This document shows positions 1 through 11,658 of a stretch of DNA of 64,000 nt, piece by piece. The stretch covers positions 1,240,001-1,304,000 of the forward strand of contig CADCXA010000029.1 of NCBI GenBank assembly GCA_902806565.1, given 5' to 3'. Under the pieces are notes generated by a model. It searched no databases, was not told where the DNA came from, and was given only the letters and a program-made list of their open reading frames with translations. Origin of the DNA: Hypoxylon rubiginosum (lineage: Eukaryota; Ascomycota; Sordariomycetes; Xylariales; Hypoxylaceae). A program made the translations under genes and the position numbers. The number at the start of each line of letters is the position of its first letter. Within the stretch, counting starts at the first letter, position 1.

Positions 1-1426
1 AGAAAGGTATGTATATCCAACTATGAACTCATTCTGTGCGGTATACTAAAACTTGAATTCAAGGGCATATGCTCTACAGCGTGGCCGGCCTCTCACCCTC
101 CAGGCTTCTATCAACCTTCCGACCATGACTGATGACCCGACGGATCCCCTTGCTCATCAATTAAATAGTTTCATCCTGTTGGTGAATCTGTATAGGCCGT
201 TCGACGACCTTTTCATTACCCTGTGGAATAAGACGCGCAGTGAATCGTCGCCATCGTACCTGAGTGCCTTGCAGAAGCAATTTTCAGGCATGATCCCTCC
301 CTACATGAACGTTCAGGACTCGGACCTGCGAGCGAATCAGCAGTGGCTCAAGACGATCACTTGGCATCTCAGCATGCAAAACGGATGCTCTCCCCAAGGC
401 AACCAGGACCAGATGCAGTTCCAGTACCCTATCGATATGTCTCGAGATTTGATGTCGATGACATCGCAATTCTCGACCCAGAGCACGGAATTACTCGGAA
501 TGCCTCTTGTTGCCAAGTTGTTGGATATCTCGTCGGCTCTCATCGAAGTCCTACATATCGCACCCGCATCCGGTGATATCTTTAGCGTGGGCCCTCGCGA
601 GCAACTCAACTCGCTTTTACAATTATTATCCGTCCTCCGCAGCGGAGATCACCACTTCCTCCCGCTTCTTTTGAACAAGGTCCACGACGTCTTACCCCGT
701 CTGGCTAATCCCCTACTTCAGCGCGCCCCTGAAAATTCTTGCATGCAAAACATTGACATATTTGATGGGTTTGGCAACAACGGCATGGCTCAGCCAATGA
801 TGACTGACTTTAAGACGGAGCCGTACACACCCGGCAGCATGCAGCACATCCAAGATATCGGGACGGACTCGAACCACTCTAACAACGGAGACGACATGAA
901 ATCGCCCTTCCCGGTAGTTAGCTCGCCGCCTATCATGTCACCTGGTGTGGATTATCACGGCAGTGATTTCAACTCGATCCCCGACTTGATCAGCCCCATA
1001 GGCCAGCCATCACAACATGCGCTCAACCAACAAGGGCCTTTGAATCCCCAGCAGCCGCATCACCAACATCAGCATCATAATCTTCCGTCACACGGCATGA
1101 ATCAAAATCATAATCCGATGCAAACCGATCTGCATGCAAACCTAGGTCACAATTTAAACCAGCCAACCAATATGGCGAATATGGGCCAACAGAACATGAC
1201 GCAAAACCCACAGTTCAGTATGATGAGCAATATGTTACACCGGCAACCTCCGCAGAGAGCAAACAGTTTCATGATGCACCAGTCGCACCAACACCAACCA
1301 TCTCAGATACCAAGGACTGTCGGCGACTTTCACGCCCTGCAACGGGCGAATTCAGAAAACGTTTCCATGAATACAATCGGTCTCGGCCATATGAACGCCG
1401 AAGTAGATTTTAGCGGTCTGAGGTAG
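1..1426 (+). CDS. amyR: AmyR/COL-26-like Zn2Cys6 transcription factor, 3' part
   Basis: C-terminal about 456 residues of a fungal sugar-response activator; the Zn2Cys6 DNA-binding end lies upstream of the window. An exon ends at 6, an intron (GTATGT donor, TACTAAAA-like branch, AAG acceptor) covers 7-63, and the last exon runs 64-1426 to TAG. The joined frame reads ERAYALQRGRPLTLQASINLP-like, followed by a helical middle-homology region (LWNK, QQWLKT, ISRDL-like and GPREQLN blocks). This pattern fits AmyR of Aspergillus and COL-26/BglR of Sordariomycetes, which control starch, maltose and glucose-responsive genes. The last 180 residues are low-complexity Asn/His/Gln/Met/Pro-rich. The length agrees with an AmyR-type protein of about 600 residues. 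Family membership is from remembered similarity; another Zn2Cys6 paralogue is possible. Confidence 0.68.
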
Positions 1427-2159
1427 TAATACCGATGCCACTCAGCTGGCGAACTACCTCACCACATTCCCTCACGACGGCAACTGGTTCTGACTAAGAT
1501 ACGACGCCGAACCCTGCTTATTATATCATCATCGTCCTTGGCGCTGATACCCGTCTTCCCTATGTTTTGGCCTTCACAGGAATATATCTTGCACATTTGG
1601 CATATCAGTTGGCCACTTATAAGCGGAGCATTACATCAGCAACATGATGAATTCTTATATACAGACCGCAATTGAGCACCCAAATTGCGTGTGCTTCGAA
1701 TTGGATACATAAAGCTATCTAAATTTGGATCTCACTTAGGAAGCTCGAAATTTTTTCGATTCGTCGATTTTTTATGTTTTACCTTGGAGGAGTTCAAAGA
1801 GTTCAAAGAGGCGTCTGTGGTTAACCGGTGTTAAAGGAGAAACCCACCCCTGTGTATCATTTACACTTCGGTACCTGCCAACCCGTAAAGAAGGCTGGCT
1901 ACTTTTATGAGAGGAGGATGAACGCAAGTGACGACAAGACAATATGGTCTAGATATAGAGGTCGCCAGTACCCCCGACTTCAAGTATAGGGTGGAAAGCT
2001 CAGTGAGCTGGAGGCGGATACGGATGAAAGGTGTACAGGTTATCACCGCATTAGGTAGAAACAAGGTAGTCAACAATATAGTAAAATCATATAAATCAAG
2101 TGGAAAGTCAATGCTATGTGATATCAGATTGGGGAACCCTCTCGCGAGGGTGCTCCTAT
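1427..2159. other. Convergent intergenic region
   Basis: This is the 3'-to-3' gap between the transcription factor and the minus-strand DUF7708 gene. It has AT-rich 3'-UTR-like sequence and a 10-bp tandem duplication (AGTTCAAAGA twice, near 1791-1810). Short reading frames here have no family signature, and no gene is supported. Confidence 0.6.
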
Positions 2160-4243
2160 TCATTGTTCTGCTTGTTCGGCCATCTGAGCTTCCAACTCGA
2201 TCCTCTCCCCCCATCTCTCCAACTCCCTCGCCGGCCTCTGCGCGATATACCTATCCTCCAGACCTATCACCGACGCCAAAAGGCGCGATTGCCCGGCCGT
2301 CGTAAGGAGAATATTAAACGTCGCGCCCGTTACCCGCTGGCGCGCGAACAGGACCTCCAACAGCTGCCGGCACCACCGCGCGCCGTCCCCGAACTCGAGG
2401 TCGTTGAGCCCGTCGATGACGCAGTACGTCAGCGCGGGCGCGTTCTCCAGCAGCGCCTCCAGGACCTCCAAGCCGGTCTCCCAGGACCCCGTTCCCCCGT
2501 CCAGCGCCCCGAGGCTCTCCTCGCTGACGCGCACCGCGTCGTCCGCCCGCCGGAACTGGAGCAGCTGGCGCAGCAGGCTGTACACCAAGCCGATCAGCCC
2601 GGCCTGTTCCGCGCTCAGTAGCTGGTGGTGGTCCCGCCGCGGCCGCTGGCAGAAGTGCGAGATCAGCGGCGTCTTGGCCTTCCAGGCCGCCGCCCACACG
2701 GCCAGCGCCGACGCCTGTGCGCTGGTCACGCCGCCCAGGTCGGGCGGGCTCGAGATCCATAATGTGCGTGACGCCGGCCCCCCGGCCACCATCCAGGCGC
2801 GCAGCCGGGGCAGCACACCGTCCTCGGCGACCCAGGAGCGGCCCGCCGCGAACCGGGCCGGGCCCTCGTCGCCGACGATGTAGCGTTCTAGAGCGGCGCT
2901 GTACTCCCGGGCCCGGGCGAGCGTTATGGTGTTTTTCGGGTTGTTCTGGATAGAAAAAGGCGCGGGCTCGATGGCCGGAGGAAGTCTCCGCTCCGCCGGT
3001 TCGAGCTGGCGGGCCTGCTTCTCGGCCCAGAGGTCCCACAGCAGGTCCAGCATCCGGTGGCCGGCGGCGTGGTCGTCCACCTCGCAGTCCGCGCGCTGCC
3101 GGCGCAGCTCGGCGTACATGTAGTCGATCTTGCGGTCCACGTCGTCGATCCGCCGGCCCACGCCGTCGATCTTGCGGTCGACCGTCGCGACGACGGCGTG
3201 GCCGCTGATGTCGCTCTCGCGGTACAGCTCCCCGATCTCCCGGTTGAGCTCCGCCTCGGCGCTCTCGAAGCCCGCCTTGAGGTTCTCGTTGAAGGAGCCG
3301 AAGGCGCGCTCGATCTTCTTCTTCAGGTACCACTCGATCGCCTTCCGGTAGAACCGGAACAGGACGGCGTAGATGTCGGCGAACTTCTGCCGGATCGCCT
3401 GCGTCTGGAAGACGAGCGTGATCTTGGAGACCCGGGTCACGGTCTCCGAGATCCTGCTGATCGAATCCGCCAGCAGTTCGGCGATCTCGCTGTGGTTCTT
3501 GGCGGCCTTGGCTTGACTGATCAGCTGTCTTGTACGGCGACACCTACGCTATTGGGACGACGTACCTTTACGAGGCAAGAAATACCCGAGCATAGAACCT
3601 CGGTATATTCGTTCTGCGACGGGAATACCGCAAAGATGCTTTTGTGATTGTCTAGAGTCTTGCAAACCCTCATAAAAAACCTGTACACCTGTCGCGTACT
3701 ACAGTCAGGCAGAGCTATCATGGCGGTACCGGCATCTAGTTGGACTCACGGCTCCATTGTTTTTCTTCCAGTCCTCTTCCAAACCATCAATAGAAGCTTT
3801 GAGCGTAGCCACATCGCTCGTAATCATGTCTTGGAGCATCTTGTTGGCCTTTGACTTCGTCGACTCGTGCTTGAACCCCATCCGCTGCAGCACTGACGGT
3901 TTCTCGTTTTCGATGAATTCCGTCACCATCTTCTGCAGCATGTTTCTCGCGGTATCCGAGGCGATGAAGTCTCTTCATTTGGAAGACCACTATCAGAAGT
4001 TGAGCAAATCATGGCTGGCGGGTTCTAATCTTACACATCGCCGCTATTCCCGGGGCTTTCGTAGAGCAACCTCAGCCGTTGCCGTTCTTTCTTTTCTTCC
4101 TCTTCGTCGATTTCCGCTTGTGCCGCCTTGGTCAGACGTTCTAGCTCGTTAGACCCAGCCAGTTCGTCGGTGAAGCGCCGGATAATGAGCCGTCCTTCGA
4201 GTTCCTCATCCTCAAGATTGTGGGGTGTTTGCGGGCTTATCAT
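2160..4243 (-). CDS. DUF7708-type STAND-like protein with degenerate P-loop domain
   Basis: Four exons on the minus strand: 4243-4035, 3972-3750, 3688-3566, 3524-2160, giving 639 residues. The introns are 62, 61 and 41 nt with GTAAGA, GTGAGT and GTACGT donors, and all junction phases agree. Residues about 90-260 carry the helical N-terminal module common in fungal STAND proteins (FAVFPSQNEYTEVLC, HSEIAELLADS, FADIYAVLFRFYRKAIEWYL). Then come a charged helix with two DRKID repeats (about 301-325) and a C-terminal NTPase-like fold. That fold keeps a Walker-B-like strand (TYCVIDGLNDLE, about 551-562) and a sensor-like ILLTTAG. Where Walker A should follow TLWIS, however, it reads SPPDLGGVT, with no GxxGxGKS. 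It is probably a non-hydrolysing regulator or scaffold. An upstream ATG at 4324 would add 27 unconserved-looking residues. Exon 4 is far more GC-rich than exons 1-3. Confidence 0.72.
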
Positions 4244-4324
4244 TTCGTGCTCAATATAGAATGAATGTGGACTGGATGCCCTATCGATTTCAAAAAAGGG
4301 GAGGGGGTGACTTTTGTGGAGCAT

Positions 4325-4865
4325 TAAGGTCCCCTAAAACTAGGCGCTGAAGATTGCGGCTCTGCCTTTGATAAAGTCGAAGTAATATTGCAACCATCTC
4401 TTGCAATATAGATGAGGGGTTATTGTTAAGAGCAATGCAGAACGGATAGCATGGTGCTACGTGGTGAGCTACAGTGGCAGCAAGCCCTGACAAGATGACG
4501 ATGGCACGCCCTTTAGCTGCATACTCAACCAATGACGATGCCGATCACGGCCCTCACAGATAATAATAGCTGAAATCTATTGCATTCTTAGTATGCAATT
4601 GGGTTCATCTACCCATGCTTTGGCCCCCAATGTGGATTTTCAGCTTGCTGACACCTTCCCTCTTGGCTGGAAATAATCAGGCTGAGCTTTAGTGAGAATG
4701 TGGAGGACTTTGCTACTCGAGGGTGGTAGCGATTACTCGACCGTCTAAGATTCTATCATCTCACATAAGACTTTCGTTCTCTTCCTCGATTCAAGTTTTG
4801 GGATTCTACAAAATAGTTTTCAGCTGAAGGACGGAGTAATCTGTCATTTGAGAATATCCCCTACG
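4325..4865. other. Divergent intergenic region
   Basis: This is the shared upstream region of the minus-strand DUF7708 gene and the plus-strand AAA+ ATPase gene. No coding signature or RNA gene is visible; it presumably holds both promoters. Confidence 0.55.
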
Positions 4866-7800
4866 ATGCCTGTACCTCCGGATGGAACGACGCTGGAAAG
4901 GCCCGGTAACCTTCAAATTAAGGACATACCGAGTAACGATGCGGGCTCAGAACGAGACGAGTCTGGTGTAAAGTTGAGAGGTATGTTTGGCAGGAAGCTT
5001 CGTGATTGAATTGTCTGACACCCCCAAAGCTAGCCTTGAAGCGGTTGAGAAGCCACAGAACGAAACTGATGCAGAGTCTGTCGCTGAAGCTGAGGAAAGC
5101 TCTACCGAGTCTTCCGATGATCCTGTTACAGATGTAGATCGCGACGATGCGGAGAGCGAAACGTCTAGTAGAAGAACAGCGAGACCTGGCAAGAAGTTCA
5201 TAACTCTTATTCGCGATGATGATGATGAGGAGTTTATGCTACCGTGGGCTGAATGCAAAACTTGGGAGGCACGTTGCTGAATACCTTTACTCACGGTGAT
5301 TGCTAATTCGTCGTAGGGCATGGAAAATTTCATCAAGCTAGCGTATAAGGACTACCTTAAAGCTGCCAAGAAAGAAATTGAAGAAGGTCAGTATAAAGTC
5401 CGCGCGGATGGGCAGGCTATTTTTACTTGCCATTGGGAAGACCTCGCGATACCAGGGTGGACGGTTAGAGTTCAGCGTATTTCGCAACTCCGAGAGCGCG
5501 AGGATTCGACACATGAAATTGACGAGACTTCTGATGAAGACGAGGATGACTCGAATAACAAAGGCAAGCTCGAAGGCAAGTATGATGTAAAAGCCAGGTA
5601 CACGATCGACTACTACAGGAAAGACCGATACAACGACGACGAGTACTTAAACAGCAAAGCTGATGACAAACCAATAATGTTGAGTAAACCAAGAAACAGG
5701 GGCCAGACCCTTCCTGTACTCGAGGAGAAAACGACTGTGCTTTTCCCAAGGCGTAATCGTACCAACAACCACCAACAGCCAGACTCAGGGCACCCGCCTG
5801 ACTTGGATGCCAGAGGTTATATCAAGGAAAAGCATGTGCATATTCACTCTCCATTTCTGATGAACGCTCTACGAGCGGTCATGAAATATTCATCGGAAGC
5901 GCCATCTGGAGACGAGAACGATACTCTAAAAGCGGGAAAGTTCTCGTACCCCTATCGGGACTTGTTCCACCATCGACAGGAGCTGTCCGACTACAAGAAA
6001 CAGACCACCGGAACCCGAGAGAACCATGCGCAAGCGTACAACGCAGAATGCGACCAGCACATCGATCTTCTGCTCCATTACCTTGAAAACGAGCCAACCG
6101 TCCAGGTCAAAGAAGTGGAAGCTAGATGGGCCAAGAAAGTACCGACGACGACGTTTGCAGGATTTTGGCTTTTGATGAAGCCCGGGTCCGACGTCTATGT
6201 CCGAGAAGACGGGCAGCTGAACGCGTACGTAGTTGATGCGGTCTCTGGTGGCGTCGAACATTTCTACAGGGGCCCATGGTCAACCAGCATAAAGAGCTAC
6301 GACGTGCGATTATGGAATCTGGTATACGATGGGAAAGTTATCAAACGAAGATCCAAGAACATCGAGGTACCGGTATTCGACAGTGAGAGGAACATAACAA
6401 CGTTGCCACTGTTTCCGATAAGGTTCCAAGACCAAGTAGATGGCGGCTTGAGATGTAAGCAACTCATTGAGCGTGGGCAAAAGGTTTTCCGTTTTTCCAA
6501 AGGGCCCGCCTTCTTGGAATACACTGGTACCGGGCTTAGGCCAGGCTGGAAGAAGGTGAGCTGCTACCAATGTACCTCGATAGGTACCTGGCTACTATGA
6601 AACGACCCTACTAACCATGGCCGCAGTATAATCGAGCTAGAGTAGTCGTCGAACACGAATCTCAACCATGGGAGAGGAGCGAGTTTAGATCGACATCCAG
6701 GTGGGACTTGGACGACGACGACGATGAAGTCGAAATTAGAGAAAGGGTCAAGACTCCACATTGCGAATGTAGCAGCTGCACCGAGGTAGATGCGAGGAAA
6801 GAGCTATACATATCTGGAACGTTTAGCGACTATGACAACATTGATCCGAAGAGTTCTCAAACCCTCTCAGAGCACCAGTGCTTGGTGTGCATGTCTCACA
6901 TGTTTGGGTTTATCCTGAAGGACCGCATGTACGGTGAGTTAACATAACGAGCTGTGGCTGATTGGACGCGGAATGAACTAATACGTACTCTAGACCTCCT
7001 CGACGTTGGAAGCCTAACTGATCCCAGGATTGCGGAAGACGCCATCGATCGGCTTGTAATGCGGCCCGCGGCAAACAAGGACACGATTAAAGCGATTGTC
7101 CAGACATATACTGATAGCCATAGCCAAGCTGAGCTTTTCAGTGCCGATTTCATCCACGGAAAGGGTGAAGGCCAGATCTTCCTCCTACATGGCCCCCCTG
7201 GAACCGGGAAGACACTTACGGCCGGTACGTATACCTGATGACAACTCATTCGAGTAAGATGCTAAACTTATCGTAGAGTCGGTGGCCGAGTACACGAAAA
7301 GACCGCTGCTGAGCATTACCGCAGCCGATCTGGGCCATGAGCCTATCGAACTAGAAAGGAATCTCCTTCGGTTCTTCAAAGATGCGAACAGTTGGGATGC
7401 TGTCGTGCTGCTCGACGAAGCAGATATATACCTCGAGCGCCGTTCGGCCAACGATCTCAGACGAAACAGTATCGTGTCGAGTAAGACCACTCTCTACCGC
7501 AAGCAAATGGAAGCGACCTGCTGACAATTTTGGTATCCAGTCTTCTTGCGCGCTCTCGACTACTTCCAGGGCATCCTATTCCTGACTACCAACCGTGTCG
7601 GCCATTTTGACGAAGCGTTCATGTCGCGCATTCATATAGCGATTGGCTATGAGTCCCTCGATGAAGAAGCGCGTGGGCAGATATGGAATAACCTCTTCCG
7701 CAAGCTCAAAGACGACCACAAGCACGGTGGACCTGAGATTCGGTATGAGTACGACGCGAAAGAATACGTCAAGCGAAGCAAGGAAATCAATACGCTGGAA

Positions 7801-8126
7801 TGGAATGGCCGCGAGATCCGGAATGGTATGTTGTGAACTTGTTTCATCGTGTCTGTCTGCTTTTGGTTCACTAACATACCGTAGCTTTCCAATCGGCTGT
7901 TGCGCTGGCGATTTATGACTCCAAGACTGCTAGGGAGAGGGGCGCTAGTGAAGAAGATGCCATCCCCGAAGTCAAGGAAAAGCATCTCAAACAAATCGCA
8001 GACATGTCTACAGCGTTCAAGAGCTATATGGTATCAACCCACGACGGGATTAAGGACGGAGATATGGCGTACAAGCTGGGAATTCGAGATGACAAATTCA
8101 GTGTATCGCAGATGTCGTCGAGGTGA
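4866..8126 (+). CDS. AAA+ family ATPase (fungal DUF7025/AAA type)
   Basis: Eight exons: 4866-4980, 5030-5268, 5317-6555, 6627-6933, 6994-7224, 7277-7480, 7541-7825, 7885-8126 (953 residues, all phases consistent). The N-terminal 90 residues are acidic and disordered. A conserved region starting near FMLPWAECKTWEGMENFI continues through a large central domain (YNRARVVVEHE, CLVCMSHMFGF) typical of fungal multidomain AAA proteins. The AAA module has Walker A GPPGTGKT (about residue 700), the following LTAESVAEYTKRPLL, Walker B VVLLDEADIYLE (D about 757), sensor-1 LTTNRVGHFDEAF with MSRI arginine, and a lid containing GREIRNAFQSAVALA. All ATPase residues are present, so an active remodelling enzyme is expected; the substrate is unknown. 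The second intron starts with GC (GAG|GCACGT) rather than GT. Confidence 0.88.
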
Positions 8127-8567
8127 ATGGATTTCTCTTGGAAACGAGCTCTTGTTGTTCTAGCAGGAGTCCGCCATTTCACATTGTGGTATAGATGTCG
8201 ATAGAGAAAACTGGGTATTGACAACGTCTTTGAGATACGGAAAATTTCAAGTCCCCTACTGGAATAATACATGAGTGGAATACCTAAAAATTTGCCGGCA
8301 CCCCGGAGTTTTGGAAATGTTTTATTGCATGGGCCGGGGTAGTTCCCGCTGGCCGGGTGCCAGACCCGCACTAAATTTACCACGCGTTTGGAAAGCGCGT
8401 CAAGCTCGACCCAAGCTCCATCACCTTACGTAGCAGCTCCTTTACCTGCTTTATCCGTCATACCTAATGCACTCTGGCATTTGTACCTTCCCGCCGGCCT
8501 ATTGACTACAACCTTTTAGGTAAAACATGTCTAAGCCGATTCGCCGTCCCGGAAACAATCACACCTA
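8127..8567. other. Intergenic region upstream of the helicase gene
   Basis: This is tandem spacing between the AAA+ ATPase stop and the helicase ATG. No conserved reading frame, tRNA or repeat is visible. Confidence 0.5.
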
Positions 8568-11084
8568 ATGCCGATAATTATCCCCGGCTTCGGGGCGGTG
8601 GATAAGGACGACGCTGCCTCCCAACCCTCGTTACATTCACCGCAAGATAGATTCTCGTTACTACGCCGAGCACCCTCATTGCGACATCATTCTTCGACAT
8701 CAGCATTGCCGAATCTCCCTGAAGGCCCCGATCCCAATTTACAAATTGCGTCGTCTGTTCGATTTCCTCGTATGCGAGATCCTAGTTCATCTCCGGATCA
8801 ACCACGACAACGGCGACAATGGTGTCCTTCGTCGCAGCCCAGCTCACCTACTATTCCACATGAGTTTGCTGCAAAACGACAAAAGTTGCATAACCCAAAA
8901 ATCGAGGTTATTAGCCTGCTTAGCGATGATGATGACGAGGACCCTACTATCACGATAGTTTCTGCGAAGAAACTGGTGGAGGAGCCCACTACCCCGAAGA
9001 GAAAGTATGCTAGACCGCTGCGACCAACTCCACGTAATGGTCCAATACCCCTTCCCGAGCATCTGACCATGGAAGGTCGCCATAAGACGAAGGCGATGGA
9101 ACAAGCTATCAACGAGCATTCGAGTAGGACTCGAGCCAAATCTGAGCGGAAAACGAAGGCCCGTGTTAAGTCTGCAATTAAGCAACGTTCTACTATGCCT
9201 CCGGCACCAGAATTCCTTTCTACTGTGACAAATGAGAGCCCCTCATCTCCAATGTCATTTCCCTTAATGGTCCAATCGGCGTTGGATGCAAGCCACGATG
9301 ATTCTGCAGCCAGCGATTGGATTGGCTCGCATCAAACCTTGACACCTCCGCCTTCCTCATTCCTGGAAGCTGAACCGGTGCTCCCAAATCAAAATATGGA
9401 TTCATCACAGCCGGCACCTAGCAATGCTGCAAGCATTGCTATCCCTGAAGAGCCTACGCTCTGTCCGGAACAGGCGAACTTGGTGGAGTTGGTAGCGAAC
9501 GGCAAGAATGTCTTTTATACGGGCTCGGCTGGCTGCGGCAAGTCAACCGTACTAAAAGCCATCACGAAACGGCTCCGCGGGATGCGTAAAAACGTCCGCA
9601 TCGTGGCCCCCACTGGCCGTGCGGCCTTACAGGTCAACGGATCTACGACATGGACGTTTGCGGGCTGGACCCCGGATCACCACAAGCGCACGCTGGATGA
9701 GCTAAGAAGTGCAGCTCACGGAACCTTTGTGTCAAAACGTTTTCGAGAAACCGAGGTCCTCATCATCGACGAAATCAGCATGGTAGAAAACCTACATTTT
9801 GAGAGACTGAACGAGGTCATGAAGGCAGCGCGACACAAGCCACATATGCGAAAGCAACCTGCGTTTGGGGGGGTTCAGATGATCGTGACGGGTGACTTTT
9901 GTCAGCTGCCTCCTGTGAGGCCTTTCCAACACTGCATTGAGTGTGGGTTCACACTTGTCGAGAAGGATACTCCTACCGGGAAAGTCCATGCTTGTAGACG
10001 ACACGGCGAATACCGTGATGAAGACAAGTGGGCGTTTAGAAGCAAAGCCTGGGAAGAGTGCGACTTTGTTCATGTCCACCTAAACACCATACATCGTCAG
10101 AACGACGAGACCTTCATCCGCATCCTGCAGAAGTGCAGGATTGGGCGAGAACTCAGTACCGCCGATACAGAACTGCTTATGAACCACAAATGCATGGTTC
10201 ATCACGCCACTAAACTCTTCTCTACCCGAGAAGAAGTCGGTAACGTCAACCGGCGCGAGTTTGAGAGACTGAAGACCATGAACCATACATACTGGTGCTT
10301 GGATAGCTTCATATGGCGACAGACATTGCACCCTCATCTTGGTTGGAAGGGTATACGGAAACCCAAGGGGCCTCAATCGGAGGGCCCTTTGCGCGCTCTC
10401 GATGACCACCGGTTCGACGAATGCGTGCAGCTCAAGAAGGGGATGCTCGTCGTCCTGCTTGTGAATCTGGACCTGGAGATGGGGCTGTGCAACGGCAGCC
10501 AGGGGATCATCTGCGGGTTCGAGCCGTACGATCCGAAGAAGCTGCCGAAAGCCTTCACGCCCGGCGGCAACAGCAACAACCAGCAAGAGCCCGAGAATCG
10601 GATCTTCGGCGAGCGAGCGCAGATGAAGGAGGACCAGGTGAGGAAGTTCATCGAGGACCCGGGCGCGCGCTACAAGACGTGGCCGGTGGTGCGGTTCCAC
10701 AACGGCCAGGTGCGCGCCGTGTACGCCGAGTGCAGCATCGCGGAGCTCGGGGACGAGCGCCCTTACTCGCTGCTCATGCGCACGCAGATCCCGCTCGCGC
10801 CCGCCTGGGCCATGACCATCCACAAGTCGCAGTCGCTGACGCTCGACCGCGTCGTCGTCAACCTGTCGCGCGCCTTCGAGGAGGGCCAGGTCTACGTCGC
10901 GCTCTCGCGCGCCACCGGCCTGCACGGCCTCAAGATCGAGGGCGACGCCCGCGGCCTGCTCGCCGGGCTCGGCGGCAACCCCGAGGTCCAGCAGTTCCTC
11001 CGCGACAAGTTCGGCGGCGGCGGCGGCCTGGACGGCGTGCTGAGCCACGCCGCGTCGTCGTCGTCGGCCGAGACGGAAGCGTAA
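8568..11084 (+). CDS. PIF1-family 5'-3' DNA helicase
   Basis: Single 838-residue frame of superfamily 1B. The first 300 residues are disordered and Ser/Pro/basic-rich, with an acidic IEVISLLSDDDDED patch that resembles a SUMO-interacting motif. Helicase motifs are in order: EQANLVELV (Q-like), Walker A TGSAGCGKS (about 317-325), APTGRAA (Ia), LIIDEISMV (II), GDFCQLPPV (III), LNTIHRQ, KKGMLVVLLVNLD...NGSQGII, and MTIHKSQSLTLDRV...EGQVYVALSRA (V/VI). A Cys/His insertion (CIECGF ... HACRRHGEY) follows motif III and could bind a metal; it is typical of one fungal PIF1-like subfamily and not of yeast Pif1 itself. The likely role is genome maintenance (replication barriers, telomeres or G-quadruplexes) in the nucleus or mitochondrion. 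Base composition changes abruptly at about 10380, after which third positions are almost all G/C. Confidence 0.93.
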   Translation: MPIIIPGFGAVDKDDAASQPSLHSPQDRFSLLRRAPSLRHHSSTSALPNLPEGPDPNLQIASSVRFPRMRDPSSSPDQPRQRRQWCPSSQPSSPTIPHEFAAKRQKLHNPKIEVISLLSDDDDEDPTITIVSAKKLVEEPTTPKRKYARPLRPTPRNGPIPLPEHLTMEGRHKTKAMEQAINEHSSRTRAKSERKTKARVKSAIKQRSTMPPAPEFLSTVTNESPSSPMSFPLMVQSALDASHDDSAASDWIGSHQTLTPPPSSFLEAEPVLPNQNMDSSQPAPSNAASIAIPEEPTLCPEQANLVELVANGKNVFYTGSAGCGKSTVLKAITKRLRGMRKNVRIVAPTGRAALQVNGSTTWTFAGWTPDHHKRTLDELRSAAHGTFVSKRFRETEVLIIDEISMVENLHFERLNEVMKAARHKPHMRKQPAFGGVQMIVTGDFCQLPPVRPFQHCIECGFTLVEKDTPTGKVHACRRHGEYRDEDKWAFRSKAWEECDFVHVHLNTIHRQNDETFIRILQKCRIGRELSTADTELLMNHKCMVHHATKLFSTREEVGNVNRREFERLKTMNHTYWCLDSFIWRQTLHPHLGWKGIRKPKGPQSEGPLRALDDHRFDECVQLKKGMLVVLLVNLDLEMGLCNGSQGIICGFEPYDPKKLPKAFTPGGNSNNQQEPENRIFGERAQMKEDQVRKFIEDPGARYKTWPVVRFHNGQVRAVYAECSIAELGDERPYSLLMRTQIPLAPAWAMTIHKSQSLTLDRVVVNLSRAFEEGQVYVALSRATGLHGLKIEGDARGLLAGLGGNPEVQQFLRDKFGGGGGLDGVLSHAASSSSAETEA

Positions 11085-11555
11085 CTAACTGGGGGATGGG
11101 AGAGCTGGTTTATAGAACGAGGAGCTAAAAGGATATCGGTGCCGACTTGATTATAAGGAGGTAGGTAGGATTAGCCTCGTCGGCTGTGTATAACCTGGAT
11201 AGGTCTAGACGTAGACATAGATGTCTAGGTAAAGTGGATAAAAACCGCGTTCGATTATTGATTGACGATCCATGATACGATCTCTCCTAGTGGCCTGTCT
11301 TCCCGTTTGTCATCTGCTTGCTTATTCGCTGATAGGGGGTGAGGCAGGTGAAAGAGGGAATTTTCCATCACCCGACGTCCTGAATCGCAATGGCCCCTCA
11401 AAGAAACACCGCAACGATTCCCTAAATCCGTTCATCTCCGTTCATCTCCTTTCAATATCGACTGGCTGGTGGCTATTAGTCTACGTCCTAGCCCGCGTGC
11501 TAATTCGTTTCCCACTTGTAGCGCAATAACGAGTTAAACTTTCATCACAACACAA
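11085..11555. other. Intergenic region between the helicase and the tRNA
   Basis: Nothing recognisable apart from 3'-UTR-like sequence. An open frame at 11272-11529 starts with a hydrophobic stretch but has no other support. Confidence 0.45.
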
Positions 11556-11655
11556 GGTGAGATGGCCGAGTGGTTATGGCGCTGCGTTCAGGTTGACCTG
11601 GATTAAAAAATTCGCAGTGGAGCAATCCGCGTGGGTTCGAGTCCCACTCTCATCA
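11556..11655 (+). tRNA. tRNA-Leu(CAG): tRNA-Leu(CAG), with intron
   Basis: Class II tRNA with a long variable arm. The acceptor stem GGTGAGA (11556-11562) pairs with TCTCATC (11648-11654), followed by discriminator A. The D arm contains GGCCGAGTGGTTATGGC. The anticodon arm CTGCG-TTCAGG is closed by CGCAG after an intron of about 19 nt (11593-11611). The anticodon is CAG (11589-11591) and the intron contains CCTG, which can pair with it as in other nuclear tRNA introns. The variable arm is TGGAGCAATCC, and the T arm is GTGGG-TTCGAGT-CCCAC. A T6 tract at 11659-11664 is a suitable RNA polymerase III terminator. Confidence 0.93.
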
Positions 11656-11658
11656 ATC

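Noticed and set aside
2314..3543. 409-residue minus-strand frame overlapping the DUF7708 gene
   Set aside because: Alternative frame of the same GC-rich exon, full of Arg/Gly/Ala/Pro; the other frame has conserved motifs and matching splice phases.
10080..11048. 322-residue open frame on the minus strand across the helicase
   Set aside because: Antisense shadow of the GC-rich helicase 3' region; low-complexity Ala/Arg/Leu/Val content and no family signature.
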